The translations under genes and the position numbers were made by a program. 64,000 bases of DNA, taken from positions 806,001 through 870,000 of the forward strand of contig CAWBOY010000004.1 in the NCBI GenBank assembly GCA_963790585.1. The letters run 5' to 3'. Positions 1-8,723 of this stretch are shown piece by piece. The first letter of the stretch is position 1, and the number at the start of each line of letters is the position of its first letter. The notes under the pieces were generated by a model. The model saw only the letters and a program-made list of their open reading frames with translations, made no database searches and had not been told where the DNA came from. The DNA comes from CAWBOY01 sp963790585 (GTDB lineage: Bacteria > Planctomycetota > Planctomycetia > Gemmatales > Gemmataceae).

Positions 1-1368
1 ACGGACGCGGAGGCGGCTCAGGGGCAAAATTCCTTCCGCTTCATGGGCTTGATCCTCGAGCGCCGAGAGCTGGACAAGCTCGGGCAGCCGATCGTCAATG
101 AGAACACCAATAAGGACGGTTGGATGCACATCGACCTCGAAGGGAAATTCGTCGACATCGTTCTGCGCAGTGGCCAACAGACCGAACCCGAGGACGATCC
201 CAATCTTGATCGCCTTTGTTTCCCGGGCCTCGTAATGCCTCGACTGCGGCAGATGCGCGACAAGCAGTATCCCCCTTTGGAAAAGGATTTGCCCAAGATA
301 AAGCAGACGCTCGGAGAGCTCGAATCCGCGGGGAAAAAGGACGTCGTTCAGCCGAAGAATCCGTGGGATCGTAAGAACTTCAATCCGTGGCGTAATAGGC
401 AACCGGAGCAGTTCCCGACCAATGCTGATAATCGTCCTGCGGGGAGTCCCATGATGTCCAAAGCGCCGACACCGCTTTCAGGTGCGTCAAAGGGACCGAG
501 GTCAGCAGCGCCGGATGGTCTGCCGGGGGCGACTGATCCGAACCGAGATTTTATCCCCGAATATTGTCTCGTGCGAGCTATCAACGTGTCGATCGAGCCG
601 GGCAAGGTCTACGAGTACCGGATGAAAGTCAAGATGGCGAATCCTAACTACAAGTTGCCGACGGAAAAGATCGCAAGCAAAACCTACGCCGATGAGCCGT
701 TTTTAGTGTCGCAAGAATGGCATGTCGTACCAACTAAGGTCAGCGTTCCTGCCGAGGTCCTTTACTATGCCGTCGATCAAAAAGAACTTGATGGCGGGAA
801 ATATCAGGGCCTCAACGCCGCGCCGAACTACGACCCGCGCCGAGTCGCTGTTCTCCAAGTGCATCGCTGGATGCAAAATCTGAATGAAAGTGCCAAACTA
901 CCGATCGGCGAGTGGATCGTGGCCGAGCGTCTTCCGGTTCGCCGTGGCGAGTATGTCGCCGGCACCCCGATCCGTGGCCTGGCCGTGCCTTATTGGAATT
1001 CCAACCTCGAGGAATTTACCTTTGCGACCGATAGCAACCCGGCGCCGCGGCCGCCGCAGTATAAAGAAGTGCGAAATCTTGGCTACGCCCACAATGACAC
1101 AATTCTTATCGACTTCGAGGGCGGCGATTTGTCCTATGAGCGTGTCGGCCTGAAAGGTGAGAAAGCCGTTATCAAAGAAAAGGCACCCAGCGAAGTGCTC
1201 CTCTTTTCTCACGACGGCAAGCTGCTGTCGCTTGATGGCGAAACGGACAAGAACGATCCGGAGCGCCTCAAAGTGCTCACGAGCTATCGCGACCGTGTCA
1301 AGGAAATCAAGGACAAGAAAAAACCTTCGGCAGGTGTCGGCCCGGGCGGAATTTCGCCGGGCGGTTGA
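1..1368 (+). CDS. Hypothetical protein, 5' truncated by window edge
   Basis: The reading frame is open from base 1, so the ATG at 43 is probably internal and the gene begins upstream. The visible part (about 455 residues) is soluble-looking, with a Pro/Ser/Gly-rich low-complexity stretch around residues 105-165 (counted from base 43) and a Lys- then Gly-rich tail ending ISPGG. No domain is recognised. It is followed within 35 bases by a strong hairpin-plus-T terminator, so it ends a transcription unit. A secreted or structural role is possible but not supported. Confidence 0.75.
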   Translation, partial: TDAEAAQGQNSFRFMGLILERRELDKLGQPIVNENTNKDGWMHIDLEGKFVDIVLRSGQQTEPEDDPNLDRLCFPGLVMPRLRQMRDKQYPPLEKDLPKIKQTLGELESAGKKDVVQPKNPWDRKNFNPWRNRQPEQFPTNADNRPAGSPMMSKAPTPLSGASKGPRSAAPDGLPGATDPNRDFIPEYCLVRAINVSIEPGKVYEYRMKVKMANPNYKLPTEKIASKTYADEPFLVSQEWHVVPTKVSVPAEVLYYAVDQKELDGGKYQGLNAAPNYDPRRVAVLQVHRWMQNLNESAKLPIGEWIVAERLPVRRGEYVAGTPIRGLAVPYWNSNLEEFTFATDSNPAPRPPQYKEVRNLGYAHNDTILIDFEGGDLSYERVGLKGEKAVIKEKAPSEVLLFSHDGKLLSLDGETDKNDPERLKVLTSYRDRVKEIKDKKKPSAGVGPGGISPGG

Positions 1369-1398
1369 GCAAAAGCGGCCCTTTGAGCCTTCCAAGAC

Positions 1399-1439
1399 AA
1401 GCCGTCGGCGATCCAATAGAGATCGTCGACGGCTTTTTT
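1399..1439 (+). terminator. Rho-independent terminator
   Basis: The arms AAGCCGTCGGCGATC and GATCGTCGACGGCTT pair with one mismatch around a short loop and are followed by TTTT. It lies directly after the stop codon at 1368 and ahead of the PDZ gene, separating the two units. Confidence 0.8.
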
Positions 1440-1479
1440 CGTAAAGTAAGCATGGCTCCCAGGAAACCGGAGACATCCC

Positions 1480-1830
1480 ATGTCCAATCGATCGACCCTA
1501 GTGCTGGTATTCCTGGGATGCTATTTGTTCTCGTCCCCCTTGTACGTCCAAGCCGCTTACATGGGAGTCTATGTCGTTAAGGCGGAAGAGGACCGAGCGG
1601 TCCGCATACAGGACGTGGTGGAACACAGTCCCTCGCAGGCCGCGGACCTTAGAACGGGCGACATTGTCACCCACGTCAACGAAATTCCCGTTTGTGATGT
1701 CAACCCATTCATTGAAATAATCCGAATGGCGAATCCGGGGGACGAAGTCTCGCTACTGATTATGCGTGGCGATAAGCGCATGCAAATCAGCGTGCGCTTG
1801 AGCAGTATGACAACTGTGCCTGTCAAATAA
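1480..1830 (+). CDS. Small secreted PDZ-domain protein
   Basis: This 116-residue protein has a signal peptide (residues 1-25, hydrophobic core LVLVFLGCYLF, cleavage near VQA). A single PDZ-like domain follows: GVYVV.., a run like VVEHSPSQAADLRTGDIVTH, then a hydrophobic beta-alpha-beta end (GDEVSLLIMRGDKRMQISV). This is the pattern of PDZ domains in DegP/RseP-type proteins, but there is no protease domain, so it is probably a periplasmic peptide-binding or adaptor protein. It converges with the PQQ-like gene across a perfect long hairpin. Confidence 0.75.
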   Translation: MSNRSTLVLVFLGCYLFSSPLYVQAAYMGVYVVKAEEDRAVRIQDVVEHSPSQAADLRTGDIVTHVNEIPVCDVNPFIEIIRMANPGDEVSLLIMRGDKRMQISVRLSSMTTVPVK

Positions 1831-1842
1831 TTGGTATTTGAT

Positions 1843-1922
1843 AGTATAGCCGCGAGCCGTAGGGAGAGTGCTGTTTGATAACGCTATCAAACAGCACTCT
1901 CCCTACGGCTCGCGGCTATACT
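1843..1922. repeat. Perfect 38-bp-stem inverted repeat (REP-like or bidirectional terminator)
   Basis: Bases 1843-1880 pair perfectly with 1885-1922 around a four-base loop (ACGC). It lies between two convergent genes, which fits a bidirectional terminator. The stem is much longer than termination needs and its GC-rich core (GCCGCGAGCCGTAGGG) looks like a repetitive-extragenic-palindrome unit. No target duplication is visible at its edges. Confidence 0.85.
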
Positions 1923-1945
1923 GTGTTTTGAAAATGTCACTGAGC

Positions 1946-3712
1946 TTATTCTTTGTCCGCCGGCGGTGGTGCAGGTGCGTCGCCCGGCTGGACCACTTTA
2001 CCGGGCAGGACGTAAATCCGGTCGTGGAAAAAGTAATGGCAATTAACCTGATCGAGCATCTTTTTGAGGACATCACTCAATAGCACGTCTTCGACCTCAG
2101 GGAAGAACACCATTTTGTTTCCCACCGGCTCAAATCTGACTCCGGCTGGATCTTTATACTCTCGGAATGTCCGATCCGAAGCGATGGCTACCTGCAAATT
2201 GTAACGTCGTTCCAATTCGATGAGTGCATCGATCAATGGCATTGGATCGCTTTCGAAGTCCGTGATTTTGGTGTTCAAAATCTTGGCCTGTTGCAGGCGG
2301 AACGTTTCGTCAATGGGCGGAAGCCGCGACACGTCGAATGGCTTCTCCTCGTTAATGCGGTAATTTGGTGGTAGCGTGTACTCCTTGTCGTGCATGCAAA
2401 TGATCAGGCCATTGTTAGCCGCGAGATAAATTCGGTCGGTCCAGTCGTTCGCAACTGGGACAACGAAGTCGCGGAAGTCGTAGCGACTCAACACACCACC
2501 ACGACCGCGGTCGATCACGAGAAGACGGCCAACTCGGTCCAAAGCATAGACAAACTTGCGGTTGGCGGACAGAAAATAACTGACATCGGCCACAGACTTT
2601 ACATTGCCTCGGTCCTGCCAGCGCGATTCCCCACTTTCGCGGTCAATGCGGTACAGGCCGTCGCGCGATCCAATCGCATAGACATCCTTGTCGTAACGCT
2701 CATTGCTCACGGGGATGTCGATCGACAAGGGCATCCGCTGAACTGACGAGCCGAGACTAAAACGCCAGCGCGTCTGCCCGGTCGGATTGAGCGACATGGC
2801 ATAAACTTCGCCGTTCGACCCGCCGAGGAAAACGGTGTCATCGAATCGTGAGGCTGGAGCGGAGAGCGCTGTGTTCGTGGAATAGCGAAACAACTCATTG
2901 GACGAAAAATTGTTGGCGGGGTATTTCTTCAATCCAATCACGGTCCCGACCGAGGCGGGAAACAATACTCCGACATCATTCTGCAGCGGCAGCATGTTCA
3001 AGGGGAGTCGTGATTCATATTCCCAGGCGAGCACCGGTTTCGGATTGGAGACGTCGACGGTCGTCGTCAAAGGGCTGATAGCGCTGTAGCCGTCTTTATC
3101 GGTCGTTTTGAGGGCGGTGTCGCCTTTCTTATCGGCGTCCGTCTCAGCTTTCTTTTCCGCTTCGAGTTTCGCCTTCCGTCGCTCGTCCCTCATGGCTTCG
3201 CGATAAAGCGTGTGTGGCAGGACATAGGCATAAATATGGCCGGTCGAATTGCATAGGTAAATCTGGTCATCGTCAGCAATCGGTGGGGCCGAGATTCCCA
3301 GCGGCAACCGGTAATCCCAAAGAAGCGCACCTGTAAATCGATCCAGCCCGTAAAGCTGAGTGCCACTAACCACAAAGACCATGCGCGAGTTGAAGGTCAA
3401 CGGTTGCACTGTCTCAAAAGGCTTACCAATGCGCACCTGCCAAAGGCTCTGACCTGTCGCGGCGTTGTAGACGGCCACAATACCACTTTTCGTCTGCACG
3501 AACAGATGTTTCAGGCTGACCTGAATACTTTGAATGCCATCCCGTTTCGTATCGACGGGCACGAAGGCCCGCCACGCCAGGCGCAGGTTTAGGCGGTCGA
3601 GCGCCTCCTTGGCAGGAGGCCGCGCGTCGGTGTAGAGGGCAGTCGAGTCATCTCGCGCAAAGGTGCTAAGGGTTATCACAGACAAAAAAATGACGCTAAA
3701 ACCAATCCTCAT
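1946..3712 (-). CDS. PQQ-like beta-propeller protein, secreted
   Basis: The start at 3712 is chosen because it opens a signal peptide (MRIGFSVIFLSVITLSTFA) and follows a GGGGAGG ribosome site; a longer frame to 3757 adds an Arg-rich leader. The roughly 588-residue protein carries repeated PQQ-type blades (for example GIVAVYNAATGQSLWQ, LYGLDRFTGALLWDY, IYAYV). A charged Lys/Glu/Asp linker interrupts the propeller around residues 180-210. The C-terminal part (ITDFESDPMPLIDALIELE...) differs in character and ends Pro-rich. It is probably an extracytoplasmic scaffold of the PQQ-binding-like repeat family; no enzymatic residues are identified. Confidence 0.82.
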   Translation of the reverse strand: MRIGFSVIFLSVITLSTFARDDSTALYTDARPPAKEALDRLNLRLAWRAFVPVDTKRDGIQSIQVSLKHLFVQTKSGIVAVYNAATGQSLWQVRIGKPFETVQPLTFNSRMVFVVSGTQLYGLDRFTGALLWDYRLPLGISAPPIADDDQIYLCNSTGHIYAYVLPHTLYREAMRDERRKAKLEAEKKAETDADKKGDTALKTTDKDGYSAISPLTTTVDVSNPKPVLAWEYESRLPLNMLPLQNDVGVLFPASVGTVIGLKKYPANNFSSNELFRYSTNTALSAPASRFDDTVFLGGSNGEVYAMSLNPTGQTRWRFSLGSSVQRMPLSIDIPVSNERYDKDVYAIGSRDGLYRIDRESGESRWQDRGNVKSVADVSYFLSANRKFVYALDRVGRLLVIDRGRGGVLSRYDFRDFVVPVANDWTDRIYLAANNGLIICMHDKEYTLPPNYRINEEKPFDVSRLPPIDETFRLQQAKILNTKITDFESDPMPLIDALIELERRYNLQVAIASDRTFREYKDPAGVRFEPVGNKMVFFPEVEDVLLSDVLKKMLDQVNCHYFFHDRIYVLPGKVVQPGDAPAPPPADKE

Positions 3713-3889
3713 CGTCTCGATCCTCCCCCTACGGGATGCTCTCGGGCGTAATCGCACACCCGCTTTAGTTTATCACAGATCTCGCGGAAGGAAGGAATTA
3801 ACAGAGGCGCAATCATTCCGAGCTGCTTGACGAATCCGTCTGGAACGGTGGCGCCGTCAGCTGACATCGCGTCATTAGCACTGTGCAGA

Positions 3890-4419
3890 TCATTTTTTGC
3901 CTAAGAGGCGCTTCGCGGCGAAGAAATCGCTGAGAACGGTAGCACAGCTTTCCGCGCGGACGCCGCCGATGACCTGTGCTCGATGATTCAACCGCGGGTC
4001 GCTGGTGATTGTGTAGAGCGTATGGCACGCCCCCGCCTTTGGGTCGGTGCATCCATAGACAACCCAGGGAATACGCGCCTGCACAATCGCTCCCGCGCAC
4101 ATTGGGCATGGTTCGAGCGTCACATAGAGGCAGCAGCCCTCGAGCCGCCACGAACCGAGCGCTTGGGCGGCCTGGGTGATGGCGATCATCTCGGCGTGGG
4201 CGGTCGGATCGCGCAGCAATTCTCGTTGATTGTGCGCCGGGCGAGCAAGCCGCGCTCGAAGGAAACGATGACCGCTCCGACCGGCACCTCATCCTCCGCC
4301 GCGGCCGCGCCGGCCTCGTCCAAAGCCATCTCCATGTGATGAAGATGAAACGGGTGCCGAGGATCCGTGAGGGTCAAATCAAGCGGTGAAAAGTCCATTC
4401 CGAGATCTCCGCGCTTCAC
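3890..4419 (-). CDS. tadA: tRNA-specific adenosine deaminase, frameshifted as read
   Basis: TadA converts wobble A34 to inosine in tRNA-Arg(ACG). Two overlapping frames hold it. The 5' frame (4419 or, less likely, 4398 to about 4240) encodes EDEVPVGAVIV. The 3' frame (to 3890) encodes PTAHAEM with the catalytic HAE and TLEPCPMCAGAI with the PC-x2-C zinc site. Adding one C in the run near 4239 (plus strand GTGCGCCGGGCG) joins them as ..LLARAHNQRELLRDPTAHAE.., the family consensus. Since tadA is normally essential, a sequence error is more likely than true loss. The length when repaired (about 175 aa) is normal. Confidence 0.85.
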
Positions 4420-4515
4420 GATGATTGCACTTACACATTTCTTGCGAACGGACTCGACGATTACGACCCTAAGAGTTTACGTTGTAACCGTTACAGTAAG
4501 CCGTGAGTCCGAACC

Positions 4516-4595
4516 GTGGCCGGGGTCGGTACTCCGACCCCGGTTCTCTGGAGCCGCCAAGACCAAATCGGGGTCGGAGTACCGACCCCGGCCAC
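4516..4595. repeat. Inverted repeat, 27-bp arms, each arm itself palindromic
   Basis: Arms 4516-4542 and 4569-4595 are reverse complements (core GGGGTCGGTACTCCGACCCC). Each arm is nearly self-complementary, so the region can form either one long hairpin or two short ones. It lies in the gene-free stretch 4420-4880 between tadA and hpt and is probably a REP-type element. Confidence 0.85.
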
Positions 4596-4640
4596 GACCC
4601 CGTTTAGACCACGATGCATGGGGGGTTCACTCGGGATTTG

Positions 4641-4742
4641 TTTGCATCTCGGTCCTTATCGTGTCTATAAGATCAATAATACCAATAGTTTAGTAAGCCA
4701 GACCGAGATGCAAACCGGGTGTTGGTTTTTTGCATCTCGGTC
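4641..4742. repeat. Three copies of TTTGCATCTCGGTC, two direct and one inverted
   Basis: The 14-mer occurs at 4641-4654 (plus), 4701-4714 (minus) and about 4729-4741 (plus), so alternative hairpins can form. It lies upstream of hpt. The rest of 4420-4880 shows no coding potential. It could be an operator array or a decayed small element. Confidence 0.6.
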
Positions 4743-4880
4743 CTCGAATCCTTTCGTCTTTGGCGGTGCCAAAATCGATAGACACACCCATGCCGCAAGA
4801 CAGCGCTGGCCCCATCGCAGTGATTCCCCTATCATCTGAGCAACGCAAACCGTTTTGTTTTTGCCGCACGGAACGCTTTC

Positions 4881-5390
4881 ATGCAGGCTCTCATCCGCGC
4901 CGACAAGATTCAACAGCGCGTTGTCGAGCTGGCCAATCAAATCGCGGCAGATTACCAAAGCAAGCCTCTGACCATTGTCGGCGTCCTCACCGGCTGTCTC
5001 ATGTTCCTGGCCGACCTCGTGCGGCATCTCGATTTGCCCCTAAGAATCGGGCTCATCCAGGCGTCGAGTTATCGCGGCCAAACGACCGTTTCGGGCGAAC
5101 TCAAAATCGGGCCCGAGCTGCTGCCGGATGTGCGAGGCCGTCATGTCCTGCTGCTCGATGACATCCTCGACACCGGCCAAACCCTCACTCAATTAGTGGC
5201 CCACCTGTCCACCCTCGGAGCGGCCACTGTGCGAACCGGCGTTCTCATTCGTAAGAGAGGCCGGCAAAGCGTCCCGATCGAACCAGATTATTGCGGCTTC
5301 GAAATTCCGGATCTCTTCATCGTCGGCTACGGCCTCGATTACAACGACGAATTTCGTCACTTGCCCTATATCGCGGTTTTGCCCTCTTGA
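4881..5390 (+). CDS. hpt: Hypoxanthine phosphoribosyltransferase
   Basis: The 169-residue protein transfers phosphoribose from PRPP to hypoxanthine or guanine in purine salvage. The PRPP-binding signature VLLLDDILDTGQTL is present at about residues 96-109. The N-terminal TIVGVLTGCLMFLADL and the SSYRG flexible-loop region match the family. The C-terminal PDLFIVGYGLDYNDEFRHLP block is diagnostic of bacterial Hpt. It is followed after 10 bases by the glycosyltransferase, suggesting co-transcription. Confidence 0.93.
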   Translation: MQALIRADKIQQRVVELANQIAADYQSKPLTIVGVLTGCLMFLADLVRHLDLPLRIGLIQASSYRGQTTVSGELKIGPELLPDVRGRHVLLLDDILDTGQTLTQLVAHLSTLGAATVRTGVLIRKRGRQSVPIEPDYCGFEIPDLFIVGYGLDYNDEFRHLPYIAVLPS

Positions 5391-5400
5391 GTCTCGGATT

Positions 5401-6469
5401 ATGCGAACTGTCGTGTCAATCATTCCGAGCCTCGACTACGGCGGCAGCGCGCGGCAGTTGACTTTATTCTCTAACCATTTGCCATGCGATCAAATTCGTT
5501 TGATCGTAATTGCTCTAGGCGGTCCCACGCCCTGGGCGGCCGACCTCCGACAATCGGGAATCGAGGTTCACACGCTCGGTTGGCACCGGCCGTTTGACAC
5601 ATTCCCGCTTATGGCTTTGCGGCGCTTGCTGCGATTGAATCGGCCCGATGTCGTCCATGTCCTGGGGTGCGGCAGCACTTCAAGCATTCCGTTTGACTTG
5701 GCCAGCTCGCAAAATTCGTCTCATTGTTAGCGACATTTTGGCAACGACCAAGGCACTCTCGTGGCCCAATCGCTGGCTTCTCCGACGCGCGGCATTCGTA
5801 ACGGCGTGGCTTCCAAGTGAGGCAGACCGGTTAGCCCGGCAAGGCATTCCTCAGGATAAGATCGCTCTCGTTCCGTTAGCCGTCGCGGACGCTTGCTTTG
5901 CCGAGGTAGATCCCGCGACGTCAACCATTGTCCCGTCCGAAGCGCGCGTTTTATTGGGAATCGGCCCGCTAGAACCGCATAAAGGCTTCCGCGACGCCAT
6001 TTGGGCGCTCGATATCCTGCATTACCTTTACGGCGACCTATGCCTCGTCTTAATTGGCGACGGCTCTGAAAGGCGATCTTTGCAAGAGTTCAGCGTCGCG
6101 CTGCAATCGACCAATCGCGTCCATTTTTTGGGTCGCGTGCCCGATGTGACGCCGTGGTTGCGCTGCGCTTCAGTAATCTGGTCAACAAGTCGCATTGGCG
6201 GTACCGGAGCCATCTTGGAAGCCGCCGCTGCAAGCAAACCGGTGGTCGCTTATCGCGCCCCAGGTTCGGCAGACGTCCTCATCGAGGGCAAGACGGGCTA
6301 TCTCGTCGACTGCGGGGACAAGCCGGTTCTGGCTCGTCAGACGCGGTTTTTGCTGGACGACCAAAAACTCCGCACGGAATTCGGCTCGGCCGCGCGCGCG
6401 CAAGCCAAGAGTCACACAAGCGACCGTCTGGCCGAAGCCTTCGCCAAACTTTACGATGGCCCTGGATAA
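5401..6469 (+). CDS. GT4-type glycosyltransferase, frameshifted as read
   Basis: The N-terminal frame (5401-5730) encodes VVSIIPSLDYGGSARQLTLF, typical of the GT-B N-domain. The second frame (to 6469) encodes the nucleotide-sugar-binding C-domain with LLGIGPLEPHKGFRDAIWAL, VHFLGRVPDVTPWL and GTGAILEAAAASKPVVAY (the E-x7-E region). Removing one C near 5663 (GTCCTGGGG) joins the frames as DVVHVWGAAALQAF. It probably acts in surface polysaccharide or glycolipid synthesis. The single indel suggests a sequence error. Confidence 0.82.
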
Positions 6470-6517
6470 TCGCCAAGTCCCTTTGCTCAAAGAACGTGCA
6501 TAAGACGGAGTGTCCGT

Positions 6518-7600
6518 ATGTCAAATAGCCTCAATATCCGGCCCGACGGGGCGCTCGACCTTTTGTCCCTGGGCGCTCTTGTTCACCGTCTTGATCCGGG
6601 AATCATCCCTTTTCGCAAGGCGACCGAATGCCAAATTCATGTAAGCGGCGGTGAGTTCAACGTCGCGGCCAATCTCGCCGACTGTTTTCGCATGAAGACA
6701 GCAATCGCATCCGCAATGGTCGACTATCCGATCGGCGATTTGGTCAACGAGCGAGTTCGAGCGATGGGGGTCAAGCCGTTCTATAAGCACTTTGAGCACG
6801 ATGGCGTCGCCGGGCCTAATATCGCAACCGTATTCAGCGACCGTGGTTACGGCGTGCGCGCCCCTGTCGTTTTCTACAATCGTTCCAACGAAGCCGCGGC
6901 ACGCTTGAAGCCCGGCGATTTTGATTGGAAGGCTATCTTCGCCAACGGCGTGCGCTGGTTTCACAGCGGCGGCATATTTGCGGCACTGTCGCCGACGACT
7001 CCCCAAGTGATTTTGGAAGGAATGCAGGCCGCCAGGGCGGCCGGGGCAATCATCTCCTTCGATCTCAATTTTCGGGAGAAACTCTGGAAGCACGCCGGCG
7101 GCCTTAAACACGCCCAAGACGTCGTTAAGAGCATCGTCTCGCACGTGGATGTGCTGGTCGGCAACGAAGAGGATCTTCAAAAGGGCTTAGGCATCCCGGG
7201 CCCCGAAGTCGCGTCGAAGTCGAAGCTCGACCCAACGGCCTTTTTCGGCATGATCGATCGCGTCGTCAAACAGCACCCGCAGGTCAAAATCGTCGCCACG
7301 ACCTTGCGCGAGGTCCATTCGACGAACAATCACAGCTGGAGTGCCGTCGCCTGGGTTTCCGGCCAAACGCATGTCGCCCCCACTTGCGAATTGAACGTGT
7401 ACGACCGCGTCGGCGGCGGCGACGGCTTCGCCGCCGGCTTCTTCTACGGCTTGATGTCCGGCTTATCGTCTGAAGAAGCCCTAAAACTAGGCTGGGCGCA
7501 CGGCGCTCTTTTGACAACTTTCCCCGGCGACACGACGATGGCGAGTCTGGAACAGGTCAAGGCCTTCGCCTCGGGCGGCTCCGCGCGCATCCAGCGCTGA
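6518..7600 (+). CDS. PfkB-family carbohydrate kinase, probable 2-keto-3-deoxygluconate kinase
   Basis: The 360-residue protein contains the ribokinase-fold N-terminal substrate region (HVSGGEFNVAANLADC), an internal SFDLNFREKLW block, and the C-terminal PfkB signature VYDRVGGGDGFAAGFFYGL with the catalytic Asp in GGGDGF. The pattern resembles KdgK, which phosphorylates 2-keto-3-deoxygluconate in the Entner-Doudoroff-type pathway; other sugar substrates cannot be excluded. It lies 48 bases after the glycosyltransferase and before tRNA-Asn. Confidence 0.85.
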   Translation: MSNSLNIRPDGALDLLSLGALVHRLDPGIIPFRKATECQIHVSGGEFNVAANLADCFRMKTAIASAMVDYPIGDLVNERVRAMGVKPFYKHFEHDGVAGPNIATVFSDRGYGVRAPVVFYNRSNEAAARLKPGDFDWKAIFANGVRWFHSGGIFAALSPTTPQVILEGMQAARAAGAIISFDLNFREKLWKHAGGLKHAQDVVKSIVSHVDVLVGNEEDLQKGLGIPGPEVASKSKLDPTAFFGMIDRVVKQHPQVKIVATTLREVHSTNNHSWSAVAWVSGQTHVAPTCELNVYDRVGGGDGFAAGFFYGLMSGLSSEEALKLGWAHGALLTTFPGDTTMASLEQVKAFASGGSARIQR

Positions 7601-7744
7601 GCGAAAAAAAGAGCCGACCGAACCGATCGCACCAAAAAGTTGTCAGTCCAAGCGAAGGCCTTAAGAAACCCTCTTGCGAAACTCGGCCCGATGCTCTAGA
7701 AAAACCCTGTATGATGCCCTCTACTCGCAAGGTCATCCATTCCT

Positions 7745-7817
7745 TCCCCGATAGCTCAATCGGTAGAGCAACCGGCTGTTAACCGGTTTGTTGTAGGTTC
7801 GAGTCCTACTCGGGGAG
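7745..7817 (+). tRNA. tRNA-Asn(GTT)
   Basis: A full cloverleaf can be folded: acceptor TCCCCGA/TCGGGGA with discriminator G, D-arm GCTC..GAGC, anticodon stem ACCGG/CCGGT with loop CTGTTAA (anticodon GTT), and T-arm GTAGG-TTCGAGT-CCTAC. CCA is not encoded. The element A repeat starts 12 bases downstream, so the tRNA may mark an integration locus. Confidence 0.96.
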
Positions 7818-7865
7818 CTATCTAATCGGCAGCGGAATCCCGCTGCCAACGGGTTTACCCAAACG

Positions 7866-7891
7866 GCCGAGAGATTCGTCTCTCGGCTTTT
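7866..7891 (+). terminator. Hairpin terminator GCCGAGAGA-TTCG-TCTCTCGGC-TTTT
   Basis: A perfect 9-bp stem capped by TTCG and followed by four T lies 48 bases after tRNA-Asn, so it may end tRNA transcription. The same hairpin is present in element B at 59468, so it belongs to the mobile element and may insulate it from flanking transcription. Confidence 0.75.
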
Positions 7892-8237
7892 GGCGTTTCT
7901 GCCTATCTTCTGTGTCTTCTCGCACGTTTTACCCTTCTTCCCTACCTCTCGGCTTCAAACCGTATCGGGCGGGATCCGTTCGTGACCGGTCAATTCCCGA
8001 ATGGTCGCCGTCTGACATAGGCGAAAACTCTCGTGGTCTCTGGCGAGACTCAGAGATCGGGTTAGCCAAGCGGCGCGTTCGTGCCCAGAGCTCCTATCCT
8101 CGATCAAATCCTACGGTACGAATCCGGACGTTCATACCCGCGAAAACGAGCGCGAATTGCCTTGAGCTTCCTCGCAAAACGAGGCTCAGTGTCACTCGGG
8201 TTAGCGAACACGAGACGCCCAAATCGAGGAGATCCGG

Positions 8238-8723
8238 ATGAGCGAAACGATCCACCAGCAGTTGAAGCATCTGCAACGATTATCGGCCAAAGAGCTACGG
8301 CAGCGCTACGGCGAGATGTTCGGCGATGAGGCACGAACGTGGAACCGCACCTGGCTGGTGCGACGCCTCGCTTGGCGCCTGCAATCGCTGGCCGAGGGCG
8401 GGCTGTCCGAGCGCGCTAAGAAGCGGGCCATCGAGCTGGCCAACGATGCCGACCTGCGTTTGACGCCGCCGGCGCCCCGCATGGCTGAGGTGGCAACCAT
8501 CGTTGTGGAGCGCCTTACTGACCAAGACGATCGTCTGCCGCCACCGGGCACCATCCTTACACGATCGTACAAGGGCTCGACCATCCACGTGCAGGTTCTT
8601 GAAAAGGGCTTCGCCTACGAGGGCGAACTCTACAAGTCGCTGAGTGCCGTGGCCAAGGCGGTCACCGGCAGCCATTGCAGCGGCTTCCTCTTCTTCCAAC
8701 TCAACAACAAAGGCAAAGCATGA
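8238..8723 (+). CDS. DUF2924 protein (element A)
   Basis: The 161-residue protein begins MSETIHQQLKHLQRLSAKEL and contains the family block TWNRTWLVRRLAWRLQSLAEG, then PPPGTILTRSYKGSTIHVQV and a C-terminal AVAKAVTGSHCSGFLFF. DUF2924 proteins commonly sit beside serine recombinases; their biochemical role is not established. The C-terminal half resembles small domains that handle DNA, so it may be a recombination cofactor (inference). It follows a GAGGAGAT ribosome site and overlaps the recombinase start by ATGA. Confidence 0.88.
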   Translation: MSETIHQQLKHLQRLSAKELRQRYGEMFGDEARTWNRTWLVRRLAWRLQSLAEGGLSERAKKRAIELANDADLRLTPPAPRMAEVATIVVERLTDQDDRLPPPGTILTRSYKGSTIHVQVLEKGFAYEGELYKSLSAVAKAVTGSHCSGFLFFQLNNKGKA

